Notes: generated by a model from the sequence alone, not told the origin. Counted from the stretch's first letter, positions 42,800 through 53,013 are shown. The stretch is DNA of 64,000 nt from JAGNZR01 sp051656905 (GCA_051656905.1 JBOFJQ010000036.1:62001-126000); one strand, 5' to 3'. A program made the numbers and translations.

Positions 42800-43780
42800 A
42801 TGAGAAAATCTATATATGGTCTGATTTTATTGTTATCTACTAAAGTGATGCTAGCATCAGATGGTGTAGTTGAGACTATGAGTAAAAATGCCAATGAAAG
42901 GATTGAATCAGGGATAAAGCCAGGTTTGTTATATGAAGTTTTTTCATTTTTAGAATCAAAGGATCTAAAGATTTTAATAAAAGATTTTGTTTCTGTGGCT
43001 CTATTTAGAATAGCTTCAATTATAGTTTTAATCTTTATTGGAAAAAGAGTCATAAGAATTACTTCAAATTTATTGATTAGATTAGAACAAATCAAAAAAA
43101 TAGAAAAATCATTAATAGTATTTATCGTTTCAGTGTACAAAGTCTTATCTTATTTAATATTGATATCTATAGCATTTAGGATACTGGGAATAAACGAAGC
43201 TTCTTTGGCAACTATATTAGGGGCAGCTGGAGTAGGAATAGGTTTTGCAGCTAAAGATATTTTAGGAAATTTTGCAGGTGGTTTAATTATTTTAATGTTT
43301 AAACCCTATAAAATTAGTGATTTTATAGATATTGACGGTAAAAATGGTGAGGTTCAAGGAATATCAATTTTTGCAACAGAGATGAATACTGTGGATAATA
43401 AAAAAATAATAGTTCCTAATGGGAAAATAATAACAACTAGCATAATAAATTATACAGCTAATAAAGTAAGAAGAGTAGAGATAGAGTTTGGAATAAGTTA
43501 TAAAAGTGATTTTAGAAAGGCGATAAAACTTTTAAGTGAAATATCTTCAAATCATGATAAGGTTTTACAACAGATAGAAAAAACAATAAGAGTAAAGTCA
43601 CTTTCAGATAGTTCAGTAATTATTTTATATAGAATTTGGTGCAAAAAAGAAGATTATTGGGATGTATATTATGATTCAATAGAGTTAGCTAAAGATATGT
43701 TTGAGAGGGAAGGTATTGAAATTCCATTCCCACAAATGGATGTTCATTTAAAAAGGGAAGAGAGCAAAGATATAGAATAG
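42800..43780 (+). CDS. MscS-family mechanosensitive channel
   Basis: A 326-residue membrane protein with a signal-like N terminus, membrane segments at about residues 65-85 and 110-135, and the pore helix region LGAAGVGIGFAAKDILGNFAGGLIILM near residue 145. The soluble beta domain (DFIDIDGKNGEVQGISIFATEMNT) and C-terminal domain follow. It releases solutes upon osmotic downshock. It starts 27 bases after the Crp-family gene and may share its transcript. Confidence 0.9.
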   Translation: MRKSIYGLILLLSTKVMLASDGVVETMSKNANERIESGIKPGLLYEVFSFLESKDLKILIKDFVSVALFRIASIIVLIFIGKRVIRITSNLLIRLEQIKKIEKSLIVFIVSVYKVLSYLILISIAFRILGINEASLATILGAAGVGIGFAAKDILGNFAGGLIILMFKPYKISDFIDIDGKNGEVQGISIFATEMNTVDNKKIIVPNGKIITTSIINYTANKVRRVEIEFGISYKSDFRKAIKLLSEISSNHDKVLQQIEKTIRVKSLSDSSVIILYRIWCKKEDYWDVYYDSIELAKDMFEREGIEIPFPQMDVHLKREESKDIE

Positions 43781-43813
43781 TTACTAAAATTATTGAAAAC
43801 AGGGGTGTAGAGT

Positions 43814-44764
43814 ATGCATTATGTTGCAGGGGTAGATTTGGGAGGAACAAATTCAAAAATAGGGATATTGAATGAAAATGGAGATTTGCTAAAAAGCATC
43901 TCAATAAAGACTCTTTCAGATGAAGGTGTTGAAAAATGTTTAACTAGAATTTGGAATACAATAGAAGGGTTAGCCCATGAACTGTGTATTCCAGTAGATA
44001 GTATAGAAGGAATAGGGATAGGAATACCAGGACCTGTATCGCAACAAGAAATAGTTGGGTTCTTTGCAAATTTTCCTTGGGAGAAAAAAATTAATGTAAG
44101 CAAAATTATGCAAAGAATATCAGGTAAAAAAAATGTGAAGGTAGACAATGATGTTAACGTAATAGCTTTAGGAGAAGCCAAGTATGGTGCTGGAAGAGAA
44201 ACCTTATCAAGTGTAACAGTAGCTTTAGGAACAGGGATAGGAGGTGGAATTTACGTTGCAGGAAAGCTTATTTCTGGATTTACAGGTGCAGGGGGAGAAA
44301 TAGGACACACAAAGGTTGAAAAGGATGGAAAGCTTTGTGGATGCGGTCAAAAAGGGTGCTTTGAAGCTTATGCATCAGCAACGGGATTAGTAAGAGAGTG
44401 TATATCTAGACTTACAGTAAATAAAAATAATGAAGTTTATAATTCTGTTAAGGGAAAACTAGACGAAATTGAAGCAAAAACAATTTTTGATGCTGCAAAG
44501 ATGGGAGATAAGTTTGCTTTAGAGTTAGTAGATTATGAAGCTGAATACTTAGCGTTAGGGTTGGCTAATATTTTGAATATTATTAATCCAGAAGTACTAA
44601 TTTTAGGTGGAGGAGTTGCCTTAGCAGGTGATATACTATTAGATGCAGTAAAAGAAAAATTAAAAAAATATGCTTTGCCAATTACTTTAGAAGGGTTAAA
44701 AATTAAGTTGGCAGAGTTAGGAAATGATGCTGGAGTAAAAGGTGCATCAGCATTGGTACTCTAA
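43814..44764 (+). CDS. ROK-family sugar kinase (probably glucokinase)
   Basis: A 316-residue ROK protein. The ATP site is GVDLGGTNSKIGI at the N terminus; GIGIPGPVS and VDNDVNVIALGEAKYGAGR follow. The zinc-binding signature is GEIGHTKVEKDGKLCGCGQKGCFEAYAS (positions about 155-185), with the Cys-x-Cys-Gly-x-x-Gly-Cys-x-Glu core. The EIGH and DN motifs support hexokinase activity on glucose or a related sugar. Whether it also acts on N-acetylmannosamine or fructose cannot be told. Confidence 0.87.
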   Translation: MHYVAGVDLGGTNSKIGILNENGDLLKSISIKTLSDEGVEKCLTRIWNTIEGLAHELCIPVDSIEGIGIGIPGPVSQQEIVGFFANFPWEKKINVSKIMQRISGKKNVKVDNDVNVIALGEAKYGAGRETLSSVTVALGTGIGGGIYVAGKLISGFTGAGGEIGHTKVEKDGKLCGCGQKGCFEAYASATGLVRECISRLTVNKNNEVYNSVKGKLDEIEAKTIFDAAKMGDKFALELVDYEAEYLALGLANILNIINPEVLILGGGVALAGDILLDAVKEKLKKYALPITLEGLKIKLAELGNDAGVKGASALVL

Positions 44765-44798
44765 TAAAAAATACTATAAGAAAAAAGGAAGGTAACAA

Positions 44799-45296
44799 AT
44801 GAATAATAACGACATTTTAAGAAGATTAAGATATGCACTAGATATAAGTGATGTAAACATGGTAAAAATATTTGAATTAGGAGATTATCAAATAGATATA
44901 CCAGGAGTAAAATCTATTTTAAAGAAAGAGATAGAAGATGGTTATGTAACTTTAAAAAATGAGGAATTAAAGAAATTTTTAGATGGTTTTGTTATTTTCA
45001 AAAGAGGAAAATTAGAATTAAAACCAGGACAAAATGCACCAGTAGAAGAGGCGTTTAATCCTAAGAAAAATAGTAATAACAATAACATTATCTTAAAAAA
45101 ATTAAGAATAGCTTTAGAATATAAGAGTGATGATATGCTAAAAGTATTTAAATTAGGTGGAGTAGAAATATCTGAGCATGAACTTTCTGCATTATTTAGA
45201 AAAAGAGACAACAAGAACTATAAAGAGTGTGGTGACAAGTTCATTAGAGTATTCTTAAAAGGGTTAGTAACTCTTTATAGAGGAGAAAGAGACTAA
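44799..45296 (+). CDS. DUF1456-family protein (YehS-like)
   Basis: A 165-residue cytoplasmic protein with two copies of a helical domain: ILRRLRYALDISDVNMVKIFELG near the N terminus, and ILKKLRIALEYKSDDMLKVFKLGG near residue 98. Each ends in a L(K/R)xFLxGxVxxxRG motif. This is the layout of the DUF1456 family, for which I know no established function. It overlaps the start of the next gene by one base. Confidence 0.85.
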   Translation: MNNNDILRRLRYALDISDVNMVKIFELGDYQIDIPGVKSILKKEIEDGYVTLKNEELKKFLDGFVIFKRGKLELKPGQNAPVEEAFNPKKNSNNNNIILKKLRIALEYKSDDMLKVFKLGGVEISEHELSALFRKRDNKNYKECGDKFIRVFLKGLVTLYRGERD

Positions 45297-46159
45297 TGAT
45301 ATTGATAACAGGAGCTAATGGACAGTTAGGATATGATTTTAAAAAACTTTTTGATAATCTAAATATAGAATATATAGCTACAGACTATTTAGAGCTAGAT
45401 ATTACTGATATTAGTAGCACAAAAAAATTTATAGAAGAAAAAATTATAAATTGTGGAAAAAAATTAGAACTAATTATAAATTGCGCTGCTTATAACAATG
45501 TGGATAAAGCTGAAACTGAAAAAGAGATGTGTTATAAGTTAAATGCTTATGCTCCTAGAGATTTAGCAAAATTATCAAAAGAGTTTGATGCAGATTATAT
45601 AACATACTCTACAGATTTCGTTTTTGATGGAGAGAAAAAAACTCCTTATGTAGAAGAGGATATCCCAAATCCACTTTCTGTTTACTCACAGGCTAAATAT
45701 GAAGGGGAAAAATTAGTTTTAAAAGAATATGATAGATCTTTCGTTGTAAGAACTTCATGGGTTTTTGGAATTGCAAATAATAATTTTAATAAGCAGGTAA
45801 TTCAATGGTCATCAAATAATGATAAACTTTCAATAGTTGATGATCAGGTATCTGCACCTACATATTCTAGAGATTTAGCTTATTATTCGTGGAAACTTAT
45901 TCAGACTAAGAAATATGGTTTATATCATATAGCTAATTCAGGTGTAGCTTCTAAATATGATCAAGCTAAACATGTTTTAAATAATATAGGATGGAATGGA
46001 GTTTTAACGAGAGGAAAAAGCTCTGATTTTAAATTACCAGCTAAGAGAGCTGAATATTCTAAATTAGATTCTACAAAAGTAGAGGAAATAATTGGAGAGA
46101 AAATACCATCATGGGAAAATGGAATAGATAGATTTTTACAGGAAATGAATAGTAAATAA
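45296..46159 (+). CDS. RmlD-like sugar-nucleotide reductase
   Basis: A 287-residue extended short-chain dehydrogenase of the dTDP-4-dehydrorhamnose reductase (RmlD) family. It has the ITGANGQLGYDF cofactor motif, NCAAYNNVDKAE near residue 62, the STDFVFDG stretch and the catalytic YSQAKYEGEKL. No other dTDP-rhamnose gene is near, so rhamnose synthesis is not proven; many isolated RmlD-like proteins have other or unknown roles. Confidence 0.85.
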   Translation: MILITGANGQLGYDFKKLFDNLNIEYIATDYLELDITDISSTKKFIEEKIINCGKKLELIINCAAYNNVDKAETEKEMCYKLNAYAPRDLAKLSKEFDADYITYSTDFVFDGEKKTPYVEEDIPNPLSVYSQAKYEGEKLVLKEYDRSFVVRTSWVFGIANNNFNKQVIQWSSNNDKLSIVDDQVSAPTYSRDLAYYSWKLIQTKKYGLYHIANSGVASKYDQAKHVLNNIGWNGVLTRGKSSDFKLPAKRAEYSKLDSTKVEEIIGEKIPSWENGIDRFLQEMNSK

Positions 46160-46170
46160 AGTTAACTATT

Positions 46171-46216
46171 AAAAAGAGCATAAAGTTCCAATTCGGAATA
46201 CTTATAGCTCTTTTTT
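46171..46216 (+). terminator. Terminator after the RmlD-like gene
   Basis: Imperfect stem AAAAAGAGC...GTTCC / GGAA...GCTCTTTTT with an AATTC loop and a run of eight T, 12 bases beyond the stop. Confidence 0.85.
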
Positions 46217-46418
46217 TTATAATAATGATAATGAAAATATAAAATAGCAAAAATATGATAAAATTAATTTCAAAACGATAAAAATAAAAATATTTTTTAA
46301 ATAATCTTGTATAAAAAATAAAATTATGCTAATATTACTCAAAGCTTAAAAAAATACTTGATATTGAAATAAAAAAAAGAGATCTTAATTATTTTAAGAA
46401 CTAAAAGGGGGATAATTT

Positions 46419-47759
46419 ATGAGTGAACACAGAGGAAGTTGGAGTTCTAACATAGGGTTTGTACTGGCAGCAGCTGGATCAGCTATAGGCCTTGGAAATT
46501 TATGGAAGTTTCCATATTTAGCAGGGAAAAATGGAGGGGGAGCCTTTGTTATTGTTTATTTATCATTAGTTATTATTTTAGGTTTTTCATTGATGTTAGC
46601 AGAAATGGTTATAGGAAGACGTGGAAAATCAGATGCTTTTGGTTCTTATAATAACATAAAAAAAGGTTGGGGATTTATCGGAGTATTTGGAATTTTAGCT
46701 TGTTTCATAATTTATTCATACTATACAGTAATAGCAGGTTGGATTGTTAAGTATATAATTGAATTTATTATAAATGGTGGAGTTCATGGAGATATAGGTG
46801 GATATTTTAGTAATTTTATAAGCTCGGGGATTTCTCCAATTATGTATAGTGCAGTAGTTTTGGTTCTTACAGCAGTTATAGTTTTAAAAGGTGTTTCTGG
46901 TGGGATAGAGAAAGCAAGTAAGATTATGATGCCAACACTGTTTATCTTTATGTTTATAATTGTAATAAGATCAGTTACTTTACCTAATGCAGGTTTAGGA
47001 ATAGAGTTCTTTTTAAAACCAGACTTCTCTAAAATAACAGGTGGAGTTATATTAGCCGCTTTAGGTCAAGTTTTCTTTTCTTTAAGTTTAGGAATGGGAG
47101 CTATGATAACATATGGTAGTTATTTACCAAATGATGCAAAATTAGTAAAAAATTCATTTATAATACCAGCTTTAGATACTTTAATAGCATTACTTGCAGG
47201 ACTTGCAATATTACCTGCAGTTTTCTCTTTTGGACTAGAGCCAACAGCAGGACCAGGATTAATATTTATAACTCTTCCAAAGGTTTTTGCAGCTATGCCA
47301 TTTGGATCAATATTTGGATTAATATTCTTTATATTAGTATTATTTGCAGCAGTAACATCAACAATTTCTCTATTAGAAGTTGTAGTTTCATATGTAGTTG
47401 ATCAGGTTAAAATAGAAAGAAAGAAAGCTACTATTTTAGTAACACTTGCAATATTCTTAGTATCTATTCCAAACTCTAATTCATTTGGATCAATGGCAAA
47501 TACAACAATATTCTTTGGAATGAATTTCTTTGATTTCTTATGCTACTTAACTGATAATATTTTATTACCTGTTGGAGGGTTATTATTATGTATCTTCGTA
47601 GGATATATATGGAATAAAGATGAAATTAAAAAAGAGGTAACAAATAATAATACTGTGGAATTTAAAGGGTTTAATTGCTGGATAATAGGAATTAAATATG
47701 TAGGTCCAGTAGTTTTAACTATAATTTTATTACAAGCAATAGGAATTTTAAAATTTTAA
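46419..47759 (+). CDS. Sodium-dependent transporter, NSS (SNF) family
   Basis: A 446-residue polytopic membrane protein of about 11-12 segments. The N-terminal signature AAAGSAIGLGNLWKFPYLAGKNGGGAF is diagnostic of the neurotransmitter:sodium symporter family (LeuT, TnaT, MhsT). It probably imports an amino acid with Na+, which suits an amino-acid-fermenting organism; the substrate cannot be read. It is a single gene with its own GGGGGAT ribosome binding site and terminator. Confidence 0.93.
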   Translation: MSEHRGSWSSNIGFVLAAAGSAIGLGNLWKFPYLAGKNGGGAFVIVYLSLVIILGFSLMLAEMVIGRRGKSDAFGSYNNIKKGWGFIGVFGILACFIIYSYYTVIAGWIVKYIIEFIINGGVHGDIGGYFSNFISSGISPIMYSAVVLVLTAVIVLKGVSGGIEKASKIMMPTLFIFMFIIVIRSVTLPNAGLGIEFFLKPDFSKITGGVILAALGQVFFSLSLGMGAMITYGSYLPNDAKLVKNSFIIPALDTLIALLAGLAILPAVFSFGLEPTAGPGLIFITLPKVFAAMPFGSIFGLIFFILVLFAAVTSTISLLEVVVSYVVDQVKIERKKATILVTLAIFLVSIPNSNSFGSMANTTIFFGMNFFDFLCYLTDNILLPVGGLLLCIFVGYIWNKDEIKKEVTNNNTVEFKGFNCWIIGIKYVGPVVLTIILLQAIGILKF

Positions 47760-47782
47760 AGCTTTAAATTAAAAATAATTGA

Positions 47783-47818
47783 AGAAAGATTTCCTTGAAA
47801 GGGAGTCTTTCTTTTTTT
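47783..47818 (+). terminator. Terminator of the NSS transporter gene
   Basis: AAGAAAGATTTCC/GGGAGTCTTTCTT stem with mismatches, 6-base loop and T run, 23 bases after the stop. Confidence 0.8.
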
Positions 47819-47984
47819 TATGATAAAATTTTAAACAAAATAATAAAAAATAACACAAAATAATATAAAAATAAAAAATAAGGTTGAAAAAAAACGATAT
47901 TCGTTATAAAATTGTAAATATTACAAAGAAATGAAAAGTTTTATCTTGTGGGAGATTAATTACAAAAATATTTTGGAGGTAGAA

Positions 47985-50579
47985 ATGAAGAGTTTAAAAT
48001 TGAAAAATGATATTTACTGGTTAGGTAGTTTAGATCCAAAATTAAGAGTTTTTGATATTATTATGGAAACAGAGTTTGGAACGACTTACAACTCTTATTT
48101 TGTTAAAGGTAGTGAAAAAACTGCTGTATTTGAAACTGTTAAAGAGAGATGTTTCGATGATTATATCAAAAAGTTAGAGGAGTTAACAGATGTATCAAAG
48201 CTTGATTACATTGTTGTTAGTCATACAGAACCTGATCATGCTGGAAGTATAGCAAAACTTTTAGATTATGCTAAAAATGCTAAAATAGTAGCTTCAGAAA
48301 GAGCAGTAGAATTTTTAAAAGATATAATGAATAGAGAATTTGATTACATTATAGCTAATCATTTAGATGAACTATCTTTAGGAAATAAAAGTTTACAATT
48401 TTATTCAGTACCTTTTTTACACTGGCCTGACACAATTTATACTTACATTAAAGAAGATAAGACTCTTATAACTTGTGATTCATTTGGTTCTCATTATAGT
48501 TTTGATGAAGTTTTATACTCTAAAATTCCAGCAGATAAAATGGAAGATTATAAGTCAGCATTAAGATATTACTATTTAGCTATTTTCTCTCCTTTTAAAC
48601 CTTATGTTCTTGAAGCAATAGAGAAAATAAAAGCAATCTATAAAGACATAGACATGGTATTACCAGGACATGGACCTGTTCTTGATAAAAACCCTCAAGA
48701 GATAATGAAGATTTATGAAGAGTGGTCTCAACTTCCAGTGAAATCAGAAAAAAAATCAATTGTTATTCCTTATGTAGCTGCTTATGGATATACAGAGCAA
48801 TTAGCACAAGAGATAGAACTTGGAATTAAAAAATATGACGAAAATATAGAAACATTACTTTATAACATAAATATTGCTAACTTTGCAGCACTTAAACCTG
48901 AAGTAATGAAGAAAATTGATAATGCAACAGGGGTTCTATTTGGTACTTCAACTATAAATGGAGATGCACTACCTCTTATATCTGATCTAGCTCAATCAAT
49001 GGGGCCTATAGCTCATGCAGGTAAGTATGCTTCAGCATTTGGTTCTTATGGTTGGAGTGGTGAAGGTGTAGATAATATAATTGATAGATTAGATCAAATT
49101 AGATTAAATGTATTAGATGGGTATAAAATTAAATTTAAGCCTAATGAAGAGAAATTAAATGGTGCTTTTGAATTTGGTTATACTTTTGCTAAAAGCATGT
49201 CTGAAAAACTAGAAACACATAGAATGAGAAGAGTTGATGGAGACTTTATAAATGTTGAAGGATTTAGAAGTTGGAAATGTACTGTTTGTGGTGAGGTATA
49301 TGATTTAGAAAATCCACCTCTTGTATGCCCAGCTTGTGGAGTTGGAAGAGAGTTCTTTATAGGTGTTGAAAAAGAAGTTTATGCTGAAAAAGATTTCCAT
49401 GAAAAAGTTGTTATAATTGGTGGAGGAGTTGCAGGATTAAATGTTGCTGAATCAATTAGAAAATATAGTAAAAATGCAAGAATAGAGATTATAGAAGCAG
49501 AAAAATCAATTCCTTATTATAGAACAATGTTATCAGAGCATTTATATAAAACATTGTGTGGAGATAATTTATATTTAAAGCCTTATACATGGTTTGAAGA
49601 AAATGATATAGATTTACGTATAGGGACAGGAGTAAAGAGTATAGATTTTGATAAAAAAGAGATTTTAATGCTAGATGGAGAGATTTCAAAATACGATAAA
49701 CTAGTATTAGCAAATGGAGCTAGAGCAAATATTCCAAAAATTCAGAATTATTCATTAAATGGAGTATTCTCATTAAGAACAAAAGAAGATGCTGAGCAGA
49801 TAAAAGCGTATTCAAAAACAGCTAAAAAAGCAATTGTTTTAGGTGGGGGAGTTTTAGGATTAGAAGCTGCTTTTGCCATGAAAGAGTGTGGATTAGATGT
49901 ATCTGTTATAGAAATTATGCAGAGAATTTTACCAAGACAATTAGATGAAAATGCATCGGCAATTTTAGAAGAAAAGATTAAAAATTATGGAATTCATGTA
50001 TATAAAAATAGTACAGTTAGATCATTTGAAGGAACAGATAAAGTTGAACAAATAGTATTAGGACATGGAACAACTTTAGACGCAGATTTAATCATTATAT
50101 CTGCAGGAATAGTTCCAAATAAAGACTTAGTTGAAGAGTTAGGAATTAAGTGTAATAGAGGTGTAATTGTTAATGATACAATGGAAACTTCTATAAAAGA
50201 TGTATATGCTTGTGGAGATATTGCTGAATATAATGGAAAAGTAATAGGATTATGGGATACAGCTATTGATCAGGCAAAAATTGTTGCAGCTAATATAGTA
50301 GGAATAGATAAAGCATTTAATGAAAAGAAGCAACCGTTAATATTTGAAGGTATGGATACAAAAGTTATATCAATAGGAAAAATTCATTATGATACACCAG
50401 TTTGTGACGCTTTAGAAGAGATTGAACACTGTGAGGCAAATTACAAAAAGTTATTCTTCGAAAATGGAAAAGTTTCAGGAGGAATAATCATTGGAGATAT
50501 TTCAAAAGGTGCAGATTTAATTAAGGCTACTAGAGGTGAAATAGAAAAGAAAAGTATATTAAGAGCATTATATAGTTAG
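47985..50579 (+). CDS. Flavodiiron protein-rubredoxin-NADH:rubredoxin reductase fusion
   Basis: An 864-residue three-part enzyme. Residues about 1-250 are the beta-lactamase-like diiron domain with ligands in SHTEPDHAGS, PFLHWPD, ITCDSFGS and LPGHGPV. Residues about 260-400 are flavodoxin-like (IVIPYVAAYGYTEQLAQEI). Residues about 425-460 are rubredoxin with two CxxC pairs (WKCTVCGEVY, LVCPACGVG). Residues about 470-864 are an FAD/NADH oxidoreductase (VVIIGGGVAGLNVAES, VLGGGVLGLEAA, YACGDIAEYN). The one chain can pass electrons from NADH to oxygen or nitric oxide, as in class F flavodiiron proteins of anaerobes. ATG 47985 follows GGAGGT; the upstream ATG 47931 does not. Confidence 0.95.
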   Translation: MKSLKLKNDIYWLGSLDPKLRVFDIIMETEFGTTYNSYFVKGSEKTAVFETVKERCFDDYIKKLEELTDVSKLDYIVVSHTEPDHAGSIAKLLDYAKNAKIVASERAVEFLKDIMNREFDYIIANHLDELSLGNKSLQFYSVPFLHWPDTIYTYIKEDKTLITCDSFGSHYSFDEVLYSKIPADKMEDYKSALRYYYLAIFSPFKPYVLEAIEKIKAIYKDIDMVLPGHGPVLDKNPQEIMKIYEEWSQLPVKSEKKSIVIPYVAAYGYTEQLAQEIELGIKKYDENIETLLYNINIANFAALKPEVMKKIDNATGVLFGTSTINGDALPLISDLAQSMGPIAHAGKYASAFGSYGWSGEGVDNIIDRLDQIRLNVLDGYKIKFKPNEEKLNGAFEFGYTFAKSMSEKLETHRMRRVDGDFINVEGFRSWKCTVCGEVYDLENPPLVCPACGVGREFFIGVEKEVYAEKDFHEKVVIIGGGVAGLNVAESIRKYSKNARIEIIEAEKSIPYYRTMLSEHLYKTLCGDNLYLKPYTWFEENDIDLRIGTGVKSIDFDKKEILMLDGEISKYDKLVLANGARANIPKIQNYSLNGVFSLRTKEDAEQIKAYSKTAKKAIVLGGGVLGLEAAFAMKECGLDVSVIEIMQRILPRQLDENASAILEEKIKNYGIHVYKNSTVRSFEGTDKVEQIVLGHGTTLDADLIIISAGIVPNKDLVEELGIKCNRGVIVNDTMETSIKDVYACGDIAEYNGKVIGLWDTAIDQAKIVAANIVGIDKAFNEKKQPLIFEGMDTKVISIGKIHYDTPVCDALEEIEHCEANYKKLFFENGKVSGGIIIGDISKGADLIKATRGEIEKKSILRALYS

Positions 50580-50600
50580 TTAGATAAAAAAAGTATAGAA

Positions 50601-50632
50601 AAATAGGTTGCTACATTAGTAGCAACCTATTT
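50601..50632. terminator. Bidirectional terminator between convergent genes
   Basis: Fourteen-bp perfect stem AAATAGGTTGCTAC with its complement and a 4-base loop, followed by TTTTAT. It serves the flavodiiron gene and the convergent exonuclease gene. Confidence 0.88.
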
Positions 50633-50643
50633 TATATTAAATT

Positions 50644-51639
50644 TTAATTTTCTAAAATCATTTTTATTAAATAATTTTTTAATGTTTTTTTACCTAAAGA
50701 ATTATAAAGGATAACTTCGTATTCTTCCCCACTTAAAGATGAACGTACTTGCTCATAAATACCAAAATTAATAGAATTTTCATTAGTTTTAGTAAGTTTA
50801 TTAACTGTTGATAAAATATCAAATTTCTTTAAAAAATTATTGAAGTTAATACTTGTAATATTTTCTAATCCCAGTGGAGCAAGAGCTCTATTGGCATTAG
50901 TTAAAAATTGAGATATAGTCATGTCTGAGTTTTGAAGTTGTAGATTTTCAATGACTTTTTTTATTTCAACAGATTTATCTGTTATTGATGAATAATTTTT
51001 CATAGTTCTATCTCTTAATTCTCTTTTATTTTTTAAATAAGAGTTAAATCTTATCTGAATATATTTTTGCTCTTTTTTATTAAGAGGTCTCTCAGATAAA
51101 AACTTTAAAAGATTTTCATTTTTGTCTTTATACATCCCTTTTACAACATCAAATAGAATTTCAACATCATACATAGAACTGTGAAGTGAGTCAGAATCAA
51201 CTTCTACATCATAGAATTTAGCTAAATCAGAAAGCTTATTAAACTTTCCAATGTTTATATTTTTAGATTCTATAAAAGTGCAAAAAGATATTAGAGCTTC
51301 AAAACCGATAAAATCTTTATCAAAAGAAAAGTTGTGAGCAACAAAATGATCTATGTCTCCACAAAATTCAATAAAGCTTTCGATGTCATCAATATAATGT
51401 TTTGGATAGTCAGCATTTTCTCTATATTTTAAAATAGAAGCTTCATCTAATCCATTGATTTGAATAGCAGCAGGGTTAACAAACTCTCCAGGTGTTCTAA
51501 AATAAAATCTATTAAATCTGTCAATCTCCTCAAGTTTATTTGGTAAAACAACAGCTTTGATAGCAGATAGTGATAGAACAGAACTTCCGTTAAATCCATT
51601 TGTTTCAAAGTCAAAAATAATAATTTCTCTCTTGTACAT
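50644..51639 (-). CDS. DEDD-type 3'-5' exonuclease (DnaQ-like)
   Basis: A 331-residue protein. The N-terminal half (about 1-180) is an exonuclease fold: motif I is IIIFDFETNGF, motif II is VAHNFSFDKDF, and motif III is SLHSSMYDVEILF, with His-x4-Asp, so it is DEDDh. The C-terminal 150 residues are helical and not recognised. It may be a proofreading-type or general repair nuclease; it is separate from the PolC or DnaE genes. AAAGGAAAT precedes the start. Confidence 0.8.
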   Translation of the reverse strand: MYKREIIIFDFETNGFNGSSVLSLSAIKAVVLPNKLEEIDRFNRFYFRTPGEFVNPAAIQINGLDEASILKYRENADYPKHYIDDIESFIEFCGDIDHFVAHNFSFDKDFIGFEALISFCTFIESKNINIGKFNKLSDLAKFYDVEVDSDSLHSSMYDVEILFDVVKGMYKDKNENLLKFLSERPLNKKEQKYIQIRFNSYLKNKRELRDRTMKNYSSITDKSVEIKKVIENLQLQNSDMTISQFLTNANRALAPLGLENITSINFNNFLKKFDILSTVNKLTKTNENSINFGIYEQVRSSLSGEEYEVILYNSLGKKTLKNYLIKMILEN

Positions 51640-51795
51640 ATAATTTCCTTTCGTAATAAAAAATAATAAATGTCTATATAATAATCACATACAATTATAT
51701 AAAAGTCAAATAAATAAAAAAACAATTCTAATTATTAAAAAAATAAAAGTAAAAACTATAAGTTGGATAAAAAGATATTTTTTTTATTAAAATAC

Positions 51796-53013
51796 CTAGA
51801 ACGTATCGATTATTCTTTTATTTAAATCCTTAAAATCAATGTCTATAGAATCAAAATTGTATACAGTACCATTGTTTTCAAGTAAACTTTTAATATCATT
51901 CAGAGTCATTGTATCACAATTATATGAAAGTTTGTAATTATTTTCATAATCACTTTCTTCAGCAGAGACTTCATAGACCATATTATTGTTTTTTAATAAA
52001 TAAATTATGTCTTGAGTTATACTCATAGAAAAAGAAGTTTTTTCAGATAATTCCTTCATTGTAAGTGGAGGCTCATTGTTTAAAAAGTTAATAATGAACT
52101 CTCTTAATATAACCGTTGTGATTTGATATTTCGAATTAAAATTCAAGTTTTTAATACCATCAATATTTTTTAAGAAATCTTTATTTTGTAGTATATAAGT
52201 AAAATGGGCTCCAATTAAAATAATAAACCAGATAATTTTTAGCCAAATTAAGAATATTAAAACAATAGAAAAACTTCCATATATCTTACTGTAACTTTGT
52301 ATAACAGATTGTAAATTAACAAGAAGAAAATTACTTTGATTTAGTAAAATAGATACAAAAAGACTAGATAAAATAGTATCTAGTGGATGTATTTTTGTGT
52401 TTGGAATGATTGTATAAAAAATCATAAAAAATAACCAAAGAGCAATATAAGGTGTTAAAAAATTTAAAATTTTTAGTGATGAAAAAAAATAAACTTTTTT
52501 ATCTAATAGATTCATTGATAAAACTGTTATAGGAAGGGATATAAAAATTATAAGAAAATCCCCTACTTTTTTAGAAAATCTTTTTGATTTTTTTATTTTC
52601 CAAATTGAATTAAAAGATTTCTCAATAAGAGAAAATAATGATAAAATAGAGAAGCCTAGAAAGAAAAATCCAAAACCAGCAAGTACACCATTACGAGTTG
52701 TATCTAAAAGATTTTGAGTGATCTTTATTAAAAAATTTAATGAAGACTTATCAATAGGTGAGTTTAATATAATAGTTTGAATTATATAATCGTCGATATT
52801 AAGCCAACGAGCAATGCTAAAAAGAATAGCTAGAATAGGAACTAGTCCTAAAATAGAGAAATAACATAATGAACTTACCCATAAACCAGAGTTGGATCTT
52901 TTATAATTTATCATGGCTCCTTTTGCACTCTGATAAAGATTTGAAAAGTGAATCTCTTTAGCTGTATCTTGGTAATATTTATCTAAAAATTTATTTATAA
53001 ATTCTTTTAACAT
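51796..53013 (-). CDS. YihY/BrkB-family membrane protein
   Basis: A 405-residue protein with about six membrane segments (about residues 30-275) of the YihY/UPF0761 (formerly 'ribonuclease BN') family, including SALCYFSILGLVPILAI-like and IWFIILIGAHFTYIL stretches. A C-terminal tail of about 130 residues follows that looks like a winged helix (MKELSEKTSFSMSITQDIIYLLKNNNMV). Function is unresolved; the old RNase BN assignment was an error. The start at 53013 has GAGGTT upstream; a longer frame to 53163 has no ribosome binding site and runs through the promoter region. Confidence 0.85.
   Translation of the reverse strand: MLKEFINKFLDKYYQDTAKEIHFSNLYQSAKGAMINYKRSNSGLWVSSLCYFSILGLVPILAILFSIARWLNIDDYIIQTIILNSPIDKSSLNFLIKITQNLLDTTRNGVLAGFGFFFLGFSILSLFSLIEKSFNSIWKIKKSKRFSKKVGDFLIIFISLPITVLSMNLLDKKVYFFSSLKILNFLTPYIALWLFFMIFYTIIPNTKIHPLDTILSSLFVSILLNQSNFLLVNLQSVIQSYSKIYGSFSIVLIFLIWLKIIWFIILIGAHFTYILQNKDFLKNIDGIKNLNFNSKYQITTVILREFIINFLNNEPPLTMKELSEKTSFSMSITQDIIYLLKNNNMVYEVSAEESDYENNYKLSYNCDTMTLNDIKSLLENNGTVYNFDSIDIDFKDLNKRIIDTF

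Noticed and set aside
47931..47984. N-terminal extension of the flavodiiron fusion
   Set aside because: No ribosome binding site at 47931, while GGAGGT precedes ATG 47985 and the family start matches there.
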